Of a stretch of 64,000 bases of DNA, positions 12,369 to 27,300 are shown in pieces (the stretch's first letter is position 1; each line of letters begins with the position of its first letter). This stretch comes from Certhia americana (Eukaryota > Chordata > Aves > Passeriformes > Certhiidae). The notes beneath the pieces were generated by a model. The model was given only the letters and a program-made list of their open reading frames with translations, made no database searches and was not told the DNA's origin. The stretch is taken from positions 9,446,410-9,510,409 of the forward strand of contig CM031870.1 of the NCBI GenBank assembly GCA_018697195.1, in the 5' to 3' direction. The translations under genes and the position numbers were made by a program.

Positions 12369-15300
12369 CTGAGAAAAGAAAACACCAAGAACAATCAATT
12401 TTCAAGTCAGTATGCACATTAAGCCTAACAATTATTCATGTACCATTATTCATGAGTGTTCAAGAATAACTGGATGGAAAACGCAGTTCTGTGAAGCACT
12501 ATGCTTACATAAAATCCACATTTTAGTAATTAGAAATAAACAAAAAAAAAAAAAATATATATTATAAAGGCATAACCTAAAATGCCAGCAGGATTCAGTT
12601 CAAATTAGGAACCAGACAATTACATAAATTTAGTATTAAAATATGTAGCAATATTAGAAATATTCTTAGAGACAAAGTTGAGCGAAAGAAAACCTCTCTA
12701 GTATTTAGTATGAACTAAAATGAACTGCTACCCCATATCAGGAAGATCTTTAGAAATAAAAGAAAAAATGGAAACACCACTCTACAGCCAGCTTTCCCAA
12801 AAGGTGGCCTGTTTCTTACAAAAATTTGGAAGTCATTCTCTCAATTCATCCTCCAGGTTCACATTTAAGAGACAACTCAACCACAGAAAGCAGAATTATG
12901 GCAGAAGAGGAATGAGAATAATGACCTTACTGAAAATGCAAGGTGCTGCAAGAGGTTTGTTTTACACAGCCTTGTGAGACATGAGAGTTTTGTCCTCCTA
13001 AGCATGGAGCATCCAACACTCATAAAATTGAGAATAAGTGTAAGTGCTACAAAAACGGATATGCTACCGCACCTTCCCATGTTATGAAAAAACCTTCTGA
13101 TATTAATAGCTATTTATACTGTCCTTTCCTCCTAAAAATCCTAGTGAACTGTCAAGCAAGCTGTTCATTTGGCTCAGGATGGAGAGGGAATGGAAGGGAT
13201 GAGGTAATACAGCCTTAGATGAGCAAGTATGCCCAGAAAAGTCAGGTTTTTTTCCTTAAAATAATAGATGGCATTACAGTAAGAGGTATCCAGCTTCAAG
13301 ACAGACGAGTTTTAAAGCTTTTGTAAGAAACAGCATGTGTTCAAGTGTACAGGCATCTGCAGAAAAGCCTATAAGGCAACGTAGTGAATACAGAAGTTAA
13401 GAATGAAGTTACGGTTTTAATACACAGTGACCTTAAAAATATTTCCGTTTCAATATGATTCCAATTAGTCCTGGAAAAGAACAGAAAGCATGAACATAAA
13501 ACAAAAAACAAAAAAAAAAAAAGAAAAAAAAAGAAAAAAAAGGAAACAGTAGAGAATGGAATGGACATCAGTAAAGTATCAGATGATAACACTAAGAGTA
13601 CTGATTTTTTTTTTTAACCTTCCTGATAAGACAACCCAAACAATGATTTATTCTCACTTCACAAACCACTCACATGTCCTCTGTGCTGAATTCATGGCTC
13701 AAGCTTCTTGCTTCGATAAAAACAAGATTTACAGATGGCAAAAAAGTCTACTTTTATTTAAAAGAGACATCAGTGGTTATTTTTGAACTGTAAGGAGAGA
13801 TTCAAAGTAACCCTACAGATTCTTTTTATCTGTCAAGAAGCTTTAGTGAGAATGCACCAACTGATAACTGAGGAAGCAATGCAAGAATCACATTGAAAAT
13901 GAACAGCTAAAACAATGAAATACAGGCTCATTTCTCTGAATTCCAAGCTAAACACTCACATTTCAGTATGCACAGAACAGTGCGTTTCTACTTTATGAAT
14001 CTATAAAACCTCAAAATATCAAATGTTCTTTGCCAAGATGATTTTTTAATCTTACTTATTCTATAGCATGAATAGGTACCCAAATTCAGGGTTCAGAAAC
14101 CTGAGGCATTCTGGTAAGCAAAGTACTATCAATCAATGGCATTCTGTTCAGAATGTTGTATACAGCACATTTCTATTATGATTCTATTTAACTTCTGAAT
14201 CTGTACTTAAATTTCTTAAATCATTCCTTCCCCTCTCCCAATACAATATCAATGTGTTTTCTTAATACTTGCATTTACTGAAATAATGAAAGACATATAT
14301 ATTCTTTTGTTGGATGCTGGATGGTCCCCAAATCCTTTCAGGTAGGTTCTGAGTTAATGTTAAAGTGACTCCCTTCTTAATGCCACAAACAAAAAGTATT
14401 TGAAAAAAGTCTTCCTAAAAAATTATTACGTTAACAAGTTATTTGAGTTAACAAGTCCAAACTTTCTACACAAAAGTCTCAAAAACATTAAGAAGAAACA
14501 CAAAATATCAAAAACTGTAAGCAGAGTATACTGCCCAGTATTTCAGTGGCACCATTTGTAGAGAATACAAGATCAAAGCTCTCCTCTACTTCCCTCCAGC
14601 TTTTATTTACTACTGCTAGTAGCCAGTCTCTTTCTCCTCTCAGGATGTCCCGAGTCACTGCCAGCCACACTTGTGTTGCTCTTGGCACTGTATTTCAGGG
14701 AACAGTGGCTGACTGCTGTGACCCAAGGTGGCACTACTGCTAAAATGGCCAGAAAGCAAATCCCAGCACACAAAGGGGTGAAGGACAGAGCATTTTGAAC
14801 ACTGTCTAGAGCTCACAGAACATCTGTCTTTAAGCAGATACCAAGATAGGTACCAAGCTCTTGCTTCTAAAGAGTTTCATGTACATGGATTAATTTCTCT
14901 ACTTATTATCTGGAACATCCCTTTATACGACATATAAAAATACTAACTGGCCTTCAAAAAACCCAAACTCCCAACTTGGTTCTAGTTTGACTTTTGGATA
15001 GAAATAAAAAAAGACTTGTAATTTTTCCCTGTATAAACTCACCAGTCATTGAGATATTCTGCTCTTAAATATCAAAAGGTTATCACCTACTACTAGAAAA
15101 CAGCATTTCCATTTATCTCGTCCCAGCCTCCATGTATTTAATTAAGAGTGCTCTGGCACAAAATACATGCCAGATCTGCAACAAAACCAGGGAGAGTGAA
15201 GTCAGTTTCTTAAAATGGTTCTGATCTTAACACTGAGTTCTAACAAACCAGCCTTCCACATCTCCAAATTTATTGTACTTATTGAAAACAAGGTGTAATT

Positions 15301-18300
15301 TTGCAAGTTTTGGGGTATTATTAGCTCTCTTTGGACGCAGAGCCTTCAACAGCCTTACTTGTTTTTCAGCACTTCTTTAATGCTACAAAGAGTAGAGCAA
15401 AAAATCCCAACTAAAACACTCAATTTGTTATATTAACTTATGTTAAGAAGGGTTATTATGAAAGAAAATAAAAAACGACAGAAAAAGGAAAGAATGACTA
15501 TTGCCCACAGAGAAGTGTTCTAAGCTGTACAGCAACATACTATGAAAGGATACCAAAAATACAAATTACAAGACATTAAGCAAGAATTTGCAAATCAAAT
15601 CCATAAAGATGAAAAAGGGTTTTTATATAATATTAGCAGAGTAAAGCATCTTCATGCCATGACAGTAACAAAAGAAATAAATTAATTAGATACAAGTTAA
15701 AATATAACATAACAAAGGTCAACTGGAGTGTATTTCCATATTTTTTTCCATTTGTTCCCCCTCCTCACCTCCTCAGGTGAGGACAATCAAATAGACCATA
15801 AAGTCATCTGCCAGAATTTGATGATTACAGAAATATTAAGCTTGTGTCATCAGAGTCCAGGGACATTCTTATGTTGAATGCCTGTCCATTTGACCTGTGC
15901 TATAAAAAGAATTCCTGCTGCTGGTGAAGGACCTGCATTACTGTCCATTCAGGAGCCTGTGCTTACTAAATTTCACTACAGCCAGGGCTGCCCTGTGCAA
16001 ATGAAGACATGGCTGCTTTGAAGCTGGAGGCTTGAGAGGACAATTTCCACCTCTGGCAAGTGTGTCCAGAGACATGGGAGAAACTGCAGACAAGGCTTTC
16101 AGAAACAGCTCATTATTGCTTTACTGTTCTCCCAAAACAAAACGTAGAGACAGATTATGATGCTTTCTTCAGTTTCCTACCTCACTGTCATTGCTGTCAA
16201 CATGGAAAGCAAATATGTTCTATTGATAGTTATAGGCTTGTGAAGGCTTGTGGAGGAACCTGCCTGAGTGGGTATTGCGGGAGTTTCTGCTGCAGCTGCT
16301 GCTGGAAGGCCTAAACCCAGTGTCCACCGTGACTGTCAGCCTCCGACAGACTAAACACCCGCCGGCGTCCTTTCCTGCCAGACCTTACTAGAGGGAAACA
16401 CAGCCAGAAATCATACAGAGGCTTCAACAATGACACAGGGAAGGGAAACTGGAATGGAGACAAAGGATAAATGTTAGAGCAGCAACAAGAATAAGTGACA
16501 AGGACACACCCCAAATTGCTGGTATCTTGAATACAATTTGACACCACACCAAGAGCCTTCTACGTTTGGGAAATACTTCTGAAGCTGGAAGTATTCATTC
16601 TTTAGAAATAAATGAGTTTATATGAATTTAACTTCTTGCTTCCTATCTGAAAATGTTCATAAGTTTGGGCTATGTCTGGCAATAGCAACAGCACTTACAC
16701 CAAGGAGGGCTGGCAGGCATTTATTTGCATTACAATCTACTCACCTGCTTTAGAAACTTTGAGAGAATTTATTTACCACAAATTCTGGCGACACAGAATT
16801 ATTCTCCTTTCCCCTGGCCATGAATTATATGCGGTGCAGTACTATTCAGGTGACAACACTTCACAGCATTCAGCCCTACTATTCTCATACCCAACAGTAG
16901 CATCTGCATTTGGTTTATGATAAAGCCAAACACAGGGTTTGAAAAGATAACAGCAGTTCAGATGATGATGCTTGGTGCATACAGAGTTCCTAGAAAAGAA
17001 ACTTTCTAAGAACAAAAGTACTTCCTCACCTAGTCAGAAAATTACTAGAGCATCAGAGTACAGGAGGTCAAACCACATTTACAGTACTGATTAGAGAGGG
17101 AAGAGACAGAGATGGTTTCAATACGAAGGCAGGCACTGTTTTTATAAGCTGTCCATGTTTGATTAATCACTCTCTCCTTGGAATGGAAATTTAATTTTAG
17201 AGACTGGAATCCAATATGTTCTCTGCAAGAAGGGGCAGCTCTTAGTACTTATTTTACATCTTTTATCATCAATACCTGCCAGAAGCACAAAATACAGCTT
17301 AAGTGGCACAGAACAGTGCCTTGTGAAATCCTCATTATCTATTGTGCCAATGTAAACAATTTCTTAAGTACTGAATCCAATTGCTTTTTAAAAGTTAAGA
17401 CTTTTACAACTTATAAAGTAATAAAATACAGCACAGATGACATTAATACATTCATAATTCTGGAAGACTGCTAACTTACAGTAAGAAAGCTTCTATATCT
17501 AATCCTTGGCATGTATGAAAATCAGCACTTTAAAGAAGTGCACATTGCCAGCAGGGGTAGCCAAGACATGACTGTATTCTAAGCTCTGAAACTTGATGGC
17601 TAAAATCTGCCCAACAAGAGAACATTTCTACCTTCTGCATAGCAACATTTCAAAAGCACATGATAATTTAAAAAAAAAAAAAATCATGCAAATATGAAAA
17701 AAAACCCAAAAAACCCCAACCTAACAGCAGCACTTGCAGAACCTGAAACTAATTTTTTTGTCTTGATAAGTATTCTGCTTTCTTTAAGGGACGATTTCTG
17801 CTTTTTCAATTTTGAAGAACAGTAATCCTGTAAACGGCTAAGGTTAATCCTCAAACACCACAAAGAGGAGAGTTACCAGCCTCTAAAATATCTGTGCCAT
17901 AAAGCAGTGTGACAACTACTACGTAGGATAGTCAGTAAACTCACAAACCATAGGAGTTTATTTAACTCATGACAAAGCAGTTGATGCAACACTGTGTGAC
18001 TGTTTGATGCAGGTACGAGTGATAAGAAGTAGATTATTTTTATAGAACATTGAATTAATGTACCTTTTTCCTGTGACACATTTTTGAAAGTTCTTATGAG
18101 TTTTAATCATCAATATACCCTCTATGTTGTAATATTTTCTCTTAACTAACACACCATTTGTCTTTATTTTGTTCTCATCTATCACTGTTTTATGTAAAAA
18201 TTGGTGTCTGTGTTCCAAATCTTATTTCCTGAAACAACTCTGTGAAGATTTACAAGTATCATCTCAAATACAGCAAACTCTGACCAGTTTAAATCTATCA

Positions 18301-21300
18301 ACAGACTGTAGCTTAGGACACTATAATCACAAATTCACAGTATAAAAAACTGTGTGGTTTAAGACATTCCTCTTAAGGTAGTTTCTTTGAAGTCCAGATA
18401 GGCATCTCCCCTTTATCTAGTCTGCCCTTCTTGTCTGAAGCTCCTGAGCAACCCAGGGTGCTTTTCATGCTTAACAACTTGAGCAGGTGCCAGAATCAAC
18501 AGGGGAGCAAGGGAAGAGGGGCAGAGAGCTCCTACAAGTTTGTGTGTGTTCAAAATGGAATGGGAAATGAGACAGAGCCAAATGTGACAGACTGTAGCAG
18601 CATTCAGATGCTACCTCGGGACATAAAACAGATTTTGTTAACTGCTTGCTGCTCACCACCAACTGGTTTCTTCCTCCTCAAAGGAGCCACTTCACATCAC
18701 ACAAGTCTCCTCTTCCATTTCACAGCAGAGTAAGGCAGTTTAGTTTCAACTGTCCTCAAGTGGTAAAGTTAAGGGAAAACCACTGCCTTACACAGAAGTG
18801 GGTGAATACCAACAATTGTTTCCATATCCCAGATGAGTGACCAGTATGACCTGATATAACACAGACTGTGCTCATAGCACTGTCACCTACTTCAGCAGAG
18901 CTTTGTTCATGCACAAGCCCACAGAACAGCTATCAGCACATGCCAAACAGAGCCTTTCTTACATGCCACATTCCTGCCAAGTTTCCACTACGGATCACAA
19001 TTACATGTAAGTACTATAAAAGGGAGACTATTCAAACTCGCAGTAAACTGGTCAATCAGTTAATGCAGAGACACTGATCCTAAGAATGACACTACTGAAC
19101 TGACACTGAGCATTGGTAAAAAGCGTCAACAGAACTCCAGGGGTTGAGGAAAACCCTTCTTACATTCACACCAAAAGACCTAGTTCTACGGATTACAGAA
19201 TTCTCACTAGTCTGTAATAAGGACCTTGAGACACCATCAGACACTCAGCCACAGGTTTTAAACCACTACTTGCTCATTATTGTCTGCAACTGCAGTAAGT
19301 TTGGTACAGACCAGGGCAGTAGCTTTGAAGAATTAAACACAGTTGCTTAACTTATACTAAGCAAGTGCTATTGATTTAATCTGATTTTTAGGAGCAGTTT
19401 CTGTGCATTAAGGAGACTTCTTTTACAAAGAAACTAAACTGTAAGATATGCTGCAACTGTGTACCAAATACTTCAAATATTAATAGCAACATGTTAGTCT
19501 AAACTGATCACATTGAACAGCCACACACATGGGAGGGGTTCTTGGTCCTAAAGGTCAGAGCAAATACGGTCCAGCAAAATCCCCCAGCCACATGCATCCA
19601 CCTCAGTACCTACTGTATGTTATCCTATTGCAACAAAATACCTGCTCATGCACCTACAGTCACTGTTTTCCTCTTGTAATTGCCCTCTGAGCAGAACAAA
19701 ATCCAGGAGCTGAGCTCAAAAGTCATCCCTGCAGCAGGTCAGTGCAAGCTGCTGATTTGTGAGTGAAGCAGCTAATGCACATTGTCAGGTTCATCTGCTC
19801 TAACTTGGCTGAAGGTGACTGTGCCGAGAGATAGGGCAGAGAAGCAGATCCTCACAGCTACATTTGCTAAAGCATCACATAGAAAAAATAAAACACAACC
19901 AAAGACAGTTTTCCTGCATGACACATGGTATTTTGCACATACTTTATGATTAAGTCACAATGGAAGTCAAAGAGGGCAGTTCATGCTACCTAACTGGTAA
20001 AGTGCATACTGAAACCAGGCATCTCAAAATACTTTTCCTCTTTTTTTTTTTTTTTTTTTTTTTTTGGGGTGAGGAGGGTAGGGAAGAGTAAGGGGTTTAT
20101 TGTTGTTGTTTTTCTCTTTTTTTGGAAGCTAATGAGCAGCCTCCTGTCATCAAGCTTTTTAAAATGCAGGAAAAACAATCAGAATTTTGTTACACAAATG
20201 CCAACATACTGTGTAAGTAGACTGCAATTTTGTTAACTACAGTCTGTGATTATACTTCAATAATCCACTATCTTATTATACTTGATGAGTAATTATGTGT
20301 TCTGGATCTATGCATTTTTTCATAGAAGCCAGATTATGTGTGCTTGAAAGACCTCAGTCTGAAATGAAGCATAGTCTTTCTTGATATTTGTGTGAATTAG
20401 CATATTGCTTATACCTACAGAAATAATATAGATTCTTTATTTTCATTTATTTTACCACAGTTTTCCCCTAGCAACTATTGGCAAGAACCTGAAGTTGCAT
20501 TTCTCCTTCTGACCACAGAGGATTCAAATACAGTAAAGGACACTGTACGTGAGACTTTTTACACTGCAAAGGAGAAACATCATCAAATTCATGTTTCCCT
20601 GTAGTGCTAATCCAGCCTGAGAGTTCTGACAAATGACAGCACTTCTCTGTGCAATGACTACATATTACCTGGGCCATGAAGAGACTGGGTAACAGCAATC
20701 ACTTGCCGACAGAGAAAATAAAAGTTTGAGTAGATGGCATATAGAAAACCATTTCAAATTTTATTCTGAAATTACACATATTGCAGGACAATTTTGACTG
20801 CTAGTTTCTCAAGATGCTTTTTAATCTAGACTCTGGATGCTAGAATGCCTTACATATTTATTGTTCCTTAACTTCATCAGCACCCTTTCATTACCCTTTC
20901 TAGCAGTATTTCTTGCAGAGATACTCACTTTAAACATATAATGCACATTGATGTGCTGACACTGTTCAGTGAAGCCTAAAAACACTCAATACCTAACAAA
21001 GGTTGCATCCCTTCCAGCAACAAATTTTAGATACAGACGGACCTTCCAAATAAAGGCAAAATGGCATGTCTTAGAAGAGACAGCCGGAACAAACCTCTCA
21101 AGGAGTGATCAATATTGGAAGTGACCATTAAAATGAGGGAATGCTTGGAAAGGTCTTGAGAATCAAATTACTTGTATTGTTTTATAACCAAAATGATTTC
21201 CTTGTTTAGTCTCAAGCCTGAGGCTTTGCCTCATACAATTTGCATTCCTAACAGACACTATTACAAGATTCTCTACAATTACTACATAAAAATGAGGAAT

Positions 21301-24300
21301 AATGCAACAAGAAGTTCCAGTTTAAGCATACCCACTGACCAATGCAACCACATGCAACCTACATTTATAAAAGTTACACTGTCAGTCTATTTGTATTGCA
21401 GCCTCTTCTACACCAATGAGACAGCCTCCTGAAATGTGGAGGTGTTCAGCCACAACAGTATTATTGCAAAAACTTTACAATATTAACATCCTGAATAACT
21501 ATTTTCAAATAATTCATTTTTGGCCCATTGTTACAAATCAACTTGAGGATCAGATAAGCACACAAAAGCAAGTGTCACCCAGTTCAAAAAAGATGCTTCA
21601 TGTGGAAATCAACTTATCCACTACAGTGGAAAGGCTAACAGTTTACATTCGATTAATTGAAAGCAATATGTCAGTTAAAACAAACCAAACCATGGACAAA
21701 ACACCCCCTCAACATACTAAACTGTTTGTGCTAGGAGAGAAATCAGACAAGCAGGAAATTATTTCACTGGTACTTAAAGTCTCTACCGAAATCAGAAGCC
21801 AAGTACTTAAGAGTTCCAGAAAGCTCAAGAAGTCACTGCAATTTACACCACAATTTACTTTTAATTGGCTTAAGTGATCTAAAACCATAAAACCCTACTC
21901 TTTTAATCCAACATACTAACTTAATTTTACAATAAACTGCTCTGTATCCCTTAGTGCCTAGGCTGAAGGAGGTGAGTGAATACCTGCTGGGCTCTGAGCA
22001 GCAGAAGGAGTGGATGTCGAGCTTGCAGTCACTGAATCACAGCGCCCTGTACTGCCACTGCCACTGGAAGGGGATGGTGACGAGAGTGGGGATGGATTGT
22101 GCTGATTTATGCACTGGGCTACAGCAAAGCCTGCAAAATAGGACAGTGAAGTTTACAAATTAAATATTACCTTGAAAGAGTTAAGCTCTGGAACAAATTG
22201 GGAAAAGATAAAAGCAAATCCTGTATCAAGGTGGTGCCAACCTCATGTAGTGACCTAGAGGATGTGCTCTCTCCCACCTTCATCTTGGAAACCAGAAAAT
22301 CTAAATGTGCCTTACTGAAAATAGGCACCAGGTGCTAATCAATAAATAAGGAATGAGAATTTAAGGGATTCAAAGCATTTTGAAACTTAGAGATTACACA
22401 GTCAAAACATACCAAAACTCTTCAATTTTTTTTATAGTCAATATATTTAGGTCACAGATGTTAATACGATAAGGAAAATAATTAAGTCAAAAGCCATCAA
22501 AAGGCCCTTAGATAGAAGACCTCTACTTTTTACTAGACATAACCTGAGAAAATTTTAATCAATCACTTCTAATGCTGGAATTGAATTTCATCCAGCCTCT
22601 CACAAACTAAACTTTTTCCAGTCTGAAGACTGGAAAGGTCTATATAGTGTCTGACAGCATTTCTTAGGTGAGTCATCTTCTGGCTTCTAGTGTAATACTT
22701 TGAATTCTTTGCAGTGTAGCATCCTTTTCTAGTCACCTCAGCAGGTTTTGATAGCAAGCAGCTTTTCAGAAGTTGATGCACTTCTTACAGCAAAAGAAGT
22801 GCTTTCACTGTGGTCTGTAGGTCAGGTGAGGTACACAACTTTGCTGCTGCTGCAGCTTTCCTCCCTTTCCCATGGAAAATACTACTGCACAAGTTTTTTT
22901 GGCAGTCCTGTGAATTACTGAAAGTTGCCACAACGTGGACTACAGAACACCTAACAATACTCTACTTGCTGCCTTCACTGCACAGTCAACACTGAAAGGG
23001 AAAGTATCTGACAATCAGGTAAGATTAAAAATGCACCACACAGTTCTTTATCCTTTTAAATAGACAATCTCCCATGACACTGCATAGATGATTCACTCAA
23101 AGCATCTCCTATATGGCTGTTACAGTTTCAGTTTGAAACTGGACAGAAACATCAATTATGTCTAGTAGTTTAGATTTGCCAATTTGAGATTTCTCAGCCA
23201 ACGCACCAATTAATGTGGTAGGTTTTTTTTTTCCTTAAGATGGGTATTTACAAAAGGCATATCCACTCTTTTCATTGGCCTAATCAGGCATCAACGTTAC
23301 AAAATTGTCCAATTAGAACCAAACCAGGACACTCCACCCCTTGCCTTTGTGAATACACATCTAAAAATTACTATTAAAATACATTCAGCATATATTAACT
23401 TCTACTTAAAATAAGAAAACTACTAAATCAAACAGAAGAAAAACTTCTTACACTAACTTCCACTCCTAGATATTTCACTACAGTTATAATACAAGCTTTC
23501 CACTATTACTCTATTTTAACTTCATGACTTAGTACATGCTTTGCCTTTTATTTCCTCTTAATTAATATTTATATCACAGCTCTCATCAGGTTCTCATCAG
23601 GCCCACATTCTCCACCAATATTTGTCACAGTTTCAGTTTGAAACTGGACAGAAACATCAATTATGTCTAGTGGTTTAGGCTTGCCAATCTGAGATTTCCT
23701 GGCCAATGCACCAATTAACGTGGTAGGCTTATTTTTCTTTGTCTTAAGATGTACATTTACAAAATGCATATCCACTCTGTCCATTGGCCTAATCAGGCAT
23801 CAATATTACAAAATTATCCAATTACAGCCAACCCAGGACAATGGTGAATGTGCTGGTGCCATACAGGACACGGCCATCCAAAACTCAGTTTAAATGGACA
23901 TGTTACAAGAAGCTCTGAAAGCTTTAAAACAGATATGACAAGTCAGGAAAATGCTGTTAGCAGCAACATACTAACAGGTTGTGCTACAAGTGAAAATGTA
24001 GTGAAGAAAGCATAGAAGAAAATTAACAAACATCAGTCCTGTAAATAATCTGATTTGATCTGCAGTCCCACCTCCTACCTTCTACTACCCAAGAACCAGA
24101 CTCAAAACCACTTGCCGAAACACAATGCTATCTGAATTTCTGTAGCATTGTAACACAGTTTTAGATAGGTATCTAAATGCCACCTTTACCAAGTTAAATT
24201 ACAACTCATTATGTTCAAGATGAACACCACTTGAAAGAATTAAATCATCACCAAGGCAGTAGAGATCTCTTTCAACGAAAAATAAAATAGTATGTGAGGA

Positions 24301-27300
24301 GTTATTATCCCATAAATGCAAATAAATCCATGTATTTTATTTCAGAAACCAAACTGATCGATCTTCTACAATCATTTAGGTAAAATAAACTGAGGTTACA
24401 CACAGTGATGCCTGACAGTCTGCAAGAAGTTTACCATAAACCACCTCAAACGTGAAAAACTTCCACATGTATCACTGGCCCTGAGTGCTATAGTTTTTAA
24501 TCACAGAAAAGGTACATTAGATTTTTCATACACACCTCATAGTTTGAAATACCAGTTAGGACAGGGAAACAAGTGGACTTGTGACCACAGAAGTGAGGCA
24601 AAGCCAACTATTAATGTGAATGGAACTAAGAACAGTTCCTAAAGCCACTGGTACAGAAGAGCATACATCAAGATATTTAGCTTCCCTTGCAGTGCTGGTA
24701 AATGCTTCAGATGGGCACAGCTTTCTATATCCACAAAGAATTTGCACTTCAAGGGAGAAAAAACCTTCCACCCTCACCAGAACAGTAGAAAATAATAAAA
24801 AAGGTCTCCTATGAGTGTCATAGGGAAAGCTGGCCTGATTTAGCAGAATTACCAGCCCAAAGCTGTGCAGACCAGCACTCATGGATTCACGTCCTTACAT
24901 GGGAGCATTTGCTTCAAAATGATCTCAGTATATTTTCTCTCCCAAAACAACGGCAAAGGAAGGATTTTAAGTGTGCCAATGGAAGCTAGTTTAGGTAGGA
25001 GGGAAAGGTAAGCTTAAATCATTCAAAATACTGTAACTAGGAAACTACTGACCAAGAATAAATATTGTAATCAGGAAACTCCTTCAGGAAATACTTGCAA
25101 AGAAAAGGTGAGCAGAATTAATCATAGCTATAGGAGGCAAAATAAAGTTAGAAGCTTCATCTGAGGATGACAGGAATATTAATTCATATTACACAATGGG
25201 TTCCAAAGCTATGGATGATTTTTTCCCTTCAGATTTTAAAATGAAGATGGTTATAGCTTGCTTGCCATGCTAATGTTAACAAGAAGTCTTTTTCCTACTT
25301 TTTTTTCCCTCAAAACCTAATCATCAGCTACTGAAATATTAACAATGGATAAAATAGTAAGTAAAACCTATTGATTCCTTTTACTTTTCAAAATAAATTT
25401 ACTAGTAGGTAAGCAACCACACTTTAGATGTAGCTTTTGCTGGAAATTGTTAACATTTCCCTTAAGATACACTGGGCATATAAATCTCAGAATAGAGCTG
25501 AAACTTGAAACTAATTCTTGAGTTTCCTCAACGAGGAAGTAATTATTTATTTACTTTCAATAGAAGACCTTTGTTCTACCAATCTGCTGGTTTCTTTGAA
25601 AATGGTGTAATTCTTTACTTACATAGAGTGCTTCAGAAGTACAATACATTCATAAATAGCTAATACATGAGATGGTGAACAGTCCAGCCAGCTACACTAT
25701 CCCTGCAATGCTCTAACATTCTAGCAAAGGCCAGTAACTTAAAACACACCTTGGAGTATATTCATAGTTTATTCATGACTTCATGATGATAAAATTGATC
25801 AAGTGAGGGATTTTGCTCATCTTGTTCTCTGCTGAGAACTGTCCAGTCCAGCAGGAGATGATTACAGCATGTCCTTGCACTTGGATAACCTGCACTTTTC
25901 ATTGTGTTCAGAGGGAAGTTCTGAAGCATTGTCTGTGACATTTCTCATCACCCTTCACTTGTCTTGCACAAAATCCAGTTTTAAGCTATAACAGTCCTCA
26001 CCATCTTTTCCCCACACACAAAGATTTTAACTTTGGACTGTGGAACAATGAAAGAAAATGAAGCCCAGTTTGAACACAGAAGGTAACTAGGCTCTCTAGT
26101 GACATATGCAGAGCTTTATGTAGGCATTATGAGAGAAACTGAACTAGACAACTGTAATGAATGTTCTTGAAAATTTTAAATGCACTGACAATAGCCATTA
26201 GGGAACTGATTCAATAGCTGTATGAAAGATCTTCACAAGCTGAAATTTACAGAAGAATGAAAACATTTATATGATTGCTAATTTCTTAAAAACCATGCTG
26301 GATGTACAGTGCTGGCAACCAACATGGTCCCATCAAAAGTAGTAATTAGTCTTCTAAAAATATTGCCAGAAAAACATAGCCCTCCTTTAAATTCTCAAAG
26401 GACATCATTCAGGGAAAGCATAATTTGTTTCTTAAAAGGACAACCAAATTCACTGACTGTGCAGGCTTTGCAGAACTCAAACAATAGTTGAAGCTGTGGT
26501 AGTAAGAATACATGAAGCCAGTAATTTAACTGCAACTTGTTCAAGAATTTTTTCAAAGCCACAAAATTCTCCTCTTGAAGTAAAAATCACTGCAAGCCTG
26601 ATTAAGGGATAAGCACAAACAGATTCCTATGAAAATCACTAGGAATGAGGAAACCTTATTCGTTCCTCAGCAAATATAAGAGAACAAACTCATATTTGAT
26701 ACTTGTTTTGTAATCAGATGTAAAACAGGATATGAATCCATTTTTCTTATATTACTACGTCATAAAATGCATTTCAAAGATGCTGCACTTGAAATACTTC
26801 AAGTTCTGTGCCTCATTTCTCATACTTTGTATCAAATAAAGGCTTCAAAATACTTTTCCCTCTGGATCTGCAAGTGGAAGCCTACATTTCCTAGATTCAA
26901 ATGAAGTATATGGTTGCTTGAATAAACTACTGTGTTGCATCATCCCCAACAGCCTCCTTCAAATTAGAAGATGAAGTCCCTCCTTAGGAACACAAGTGCA
27001 CTCTCCTCAAAGTGGAAACAGTAATACCGGAATCTTCCCAACCACAGCTTTTCTGTGGAAGTCACTTCAAATAAGGAAAATACTTCCCTCATACAACATA
27101 GGCTTGTCTTTGAAACACCTGACTGACAATATCTATGTTTTATAATTTCTGTTTTATAATTTTATATATGTTCTATATATGTTATATAATTTCGGTTTTA
27201 TAATTTCTGTTCCCCAGTCAGGACTCAGGCAACTGAGCTCCAATTTAGTCTTAAAGCAGCAAAACATGTGCTTTCTAAGTAATTTGAATTCTGTGCATTT

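Larger units (their letters stand above)
23118..23840 (-). mobile_element. Miniature non-autonomous LTR retroelement, 723 bp
   Basis: Two direct copies of a ~215-bp sequence (23118-23331 and 23623-23840) flank 291 bp. Each begins TG and ends CA on the plus strand. On the minus strand they start TGTCCTGG, a start I associate with avian ERVL/ERV3-type LTRs. The element is flanked by ATGGC (23113-23117) and ATGGT (23841-23845), a 5-bp duplication with one change. On the minus strand a purine-rich tract (AAGGGGTGGAG) abuts the 3' repeat, and TGGTGGAGAATG lies 4 bases after the 5' repeat, where a tRNA primer site is expected. I count about 26 substitutions and a poly-T length change between repeats, roughly 87% identity. 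The interior has no viral gene, so it resembles a TRIM-like element. Confidence 0.75.

Noticed and set aside
21416..21877. 153-codon plus-strand open frame near the CLEC16A penultimate exon
   Set aside because: It lies antisense within the last intron, has low-complexity composition and no recognisable domain, promoter or splice context. A chance frame in AT-rich DNA is the simpler reading.
23569..23784. 71-codon minus-strand open frame with protein-like composition
   Set aside because: It crosses the boundary of the miniature LTR element's 5' repeat. The other repeat carries a 4-5 base length change that breaks the same frame, so there is no sign of selection for a protein.
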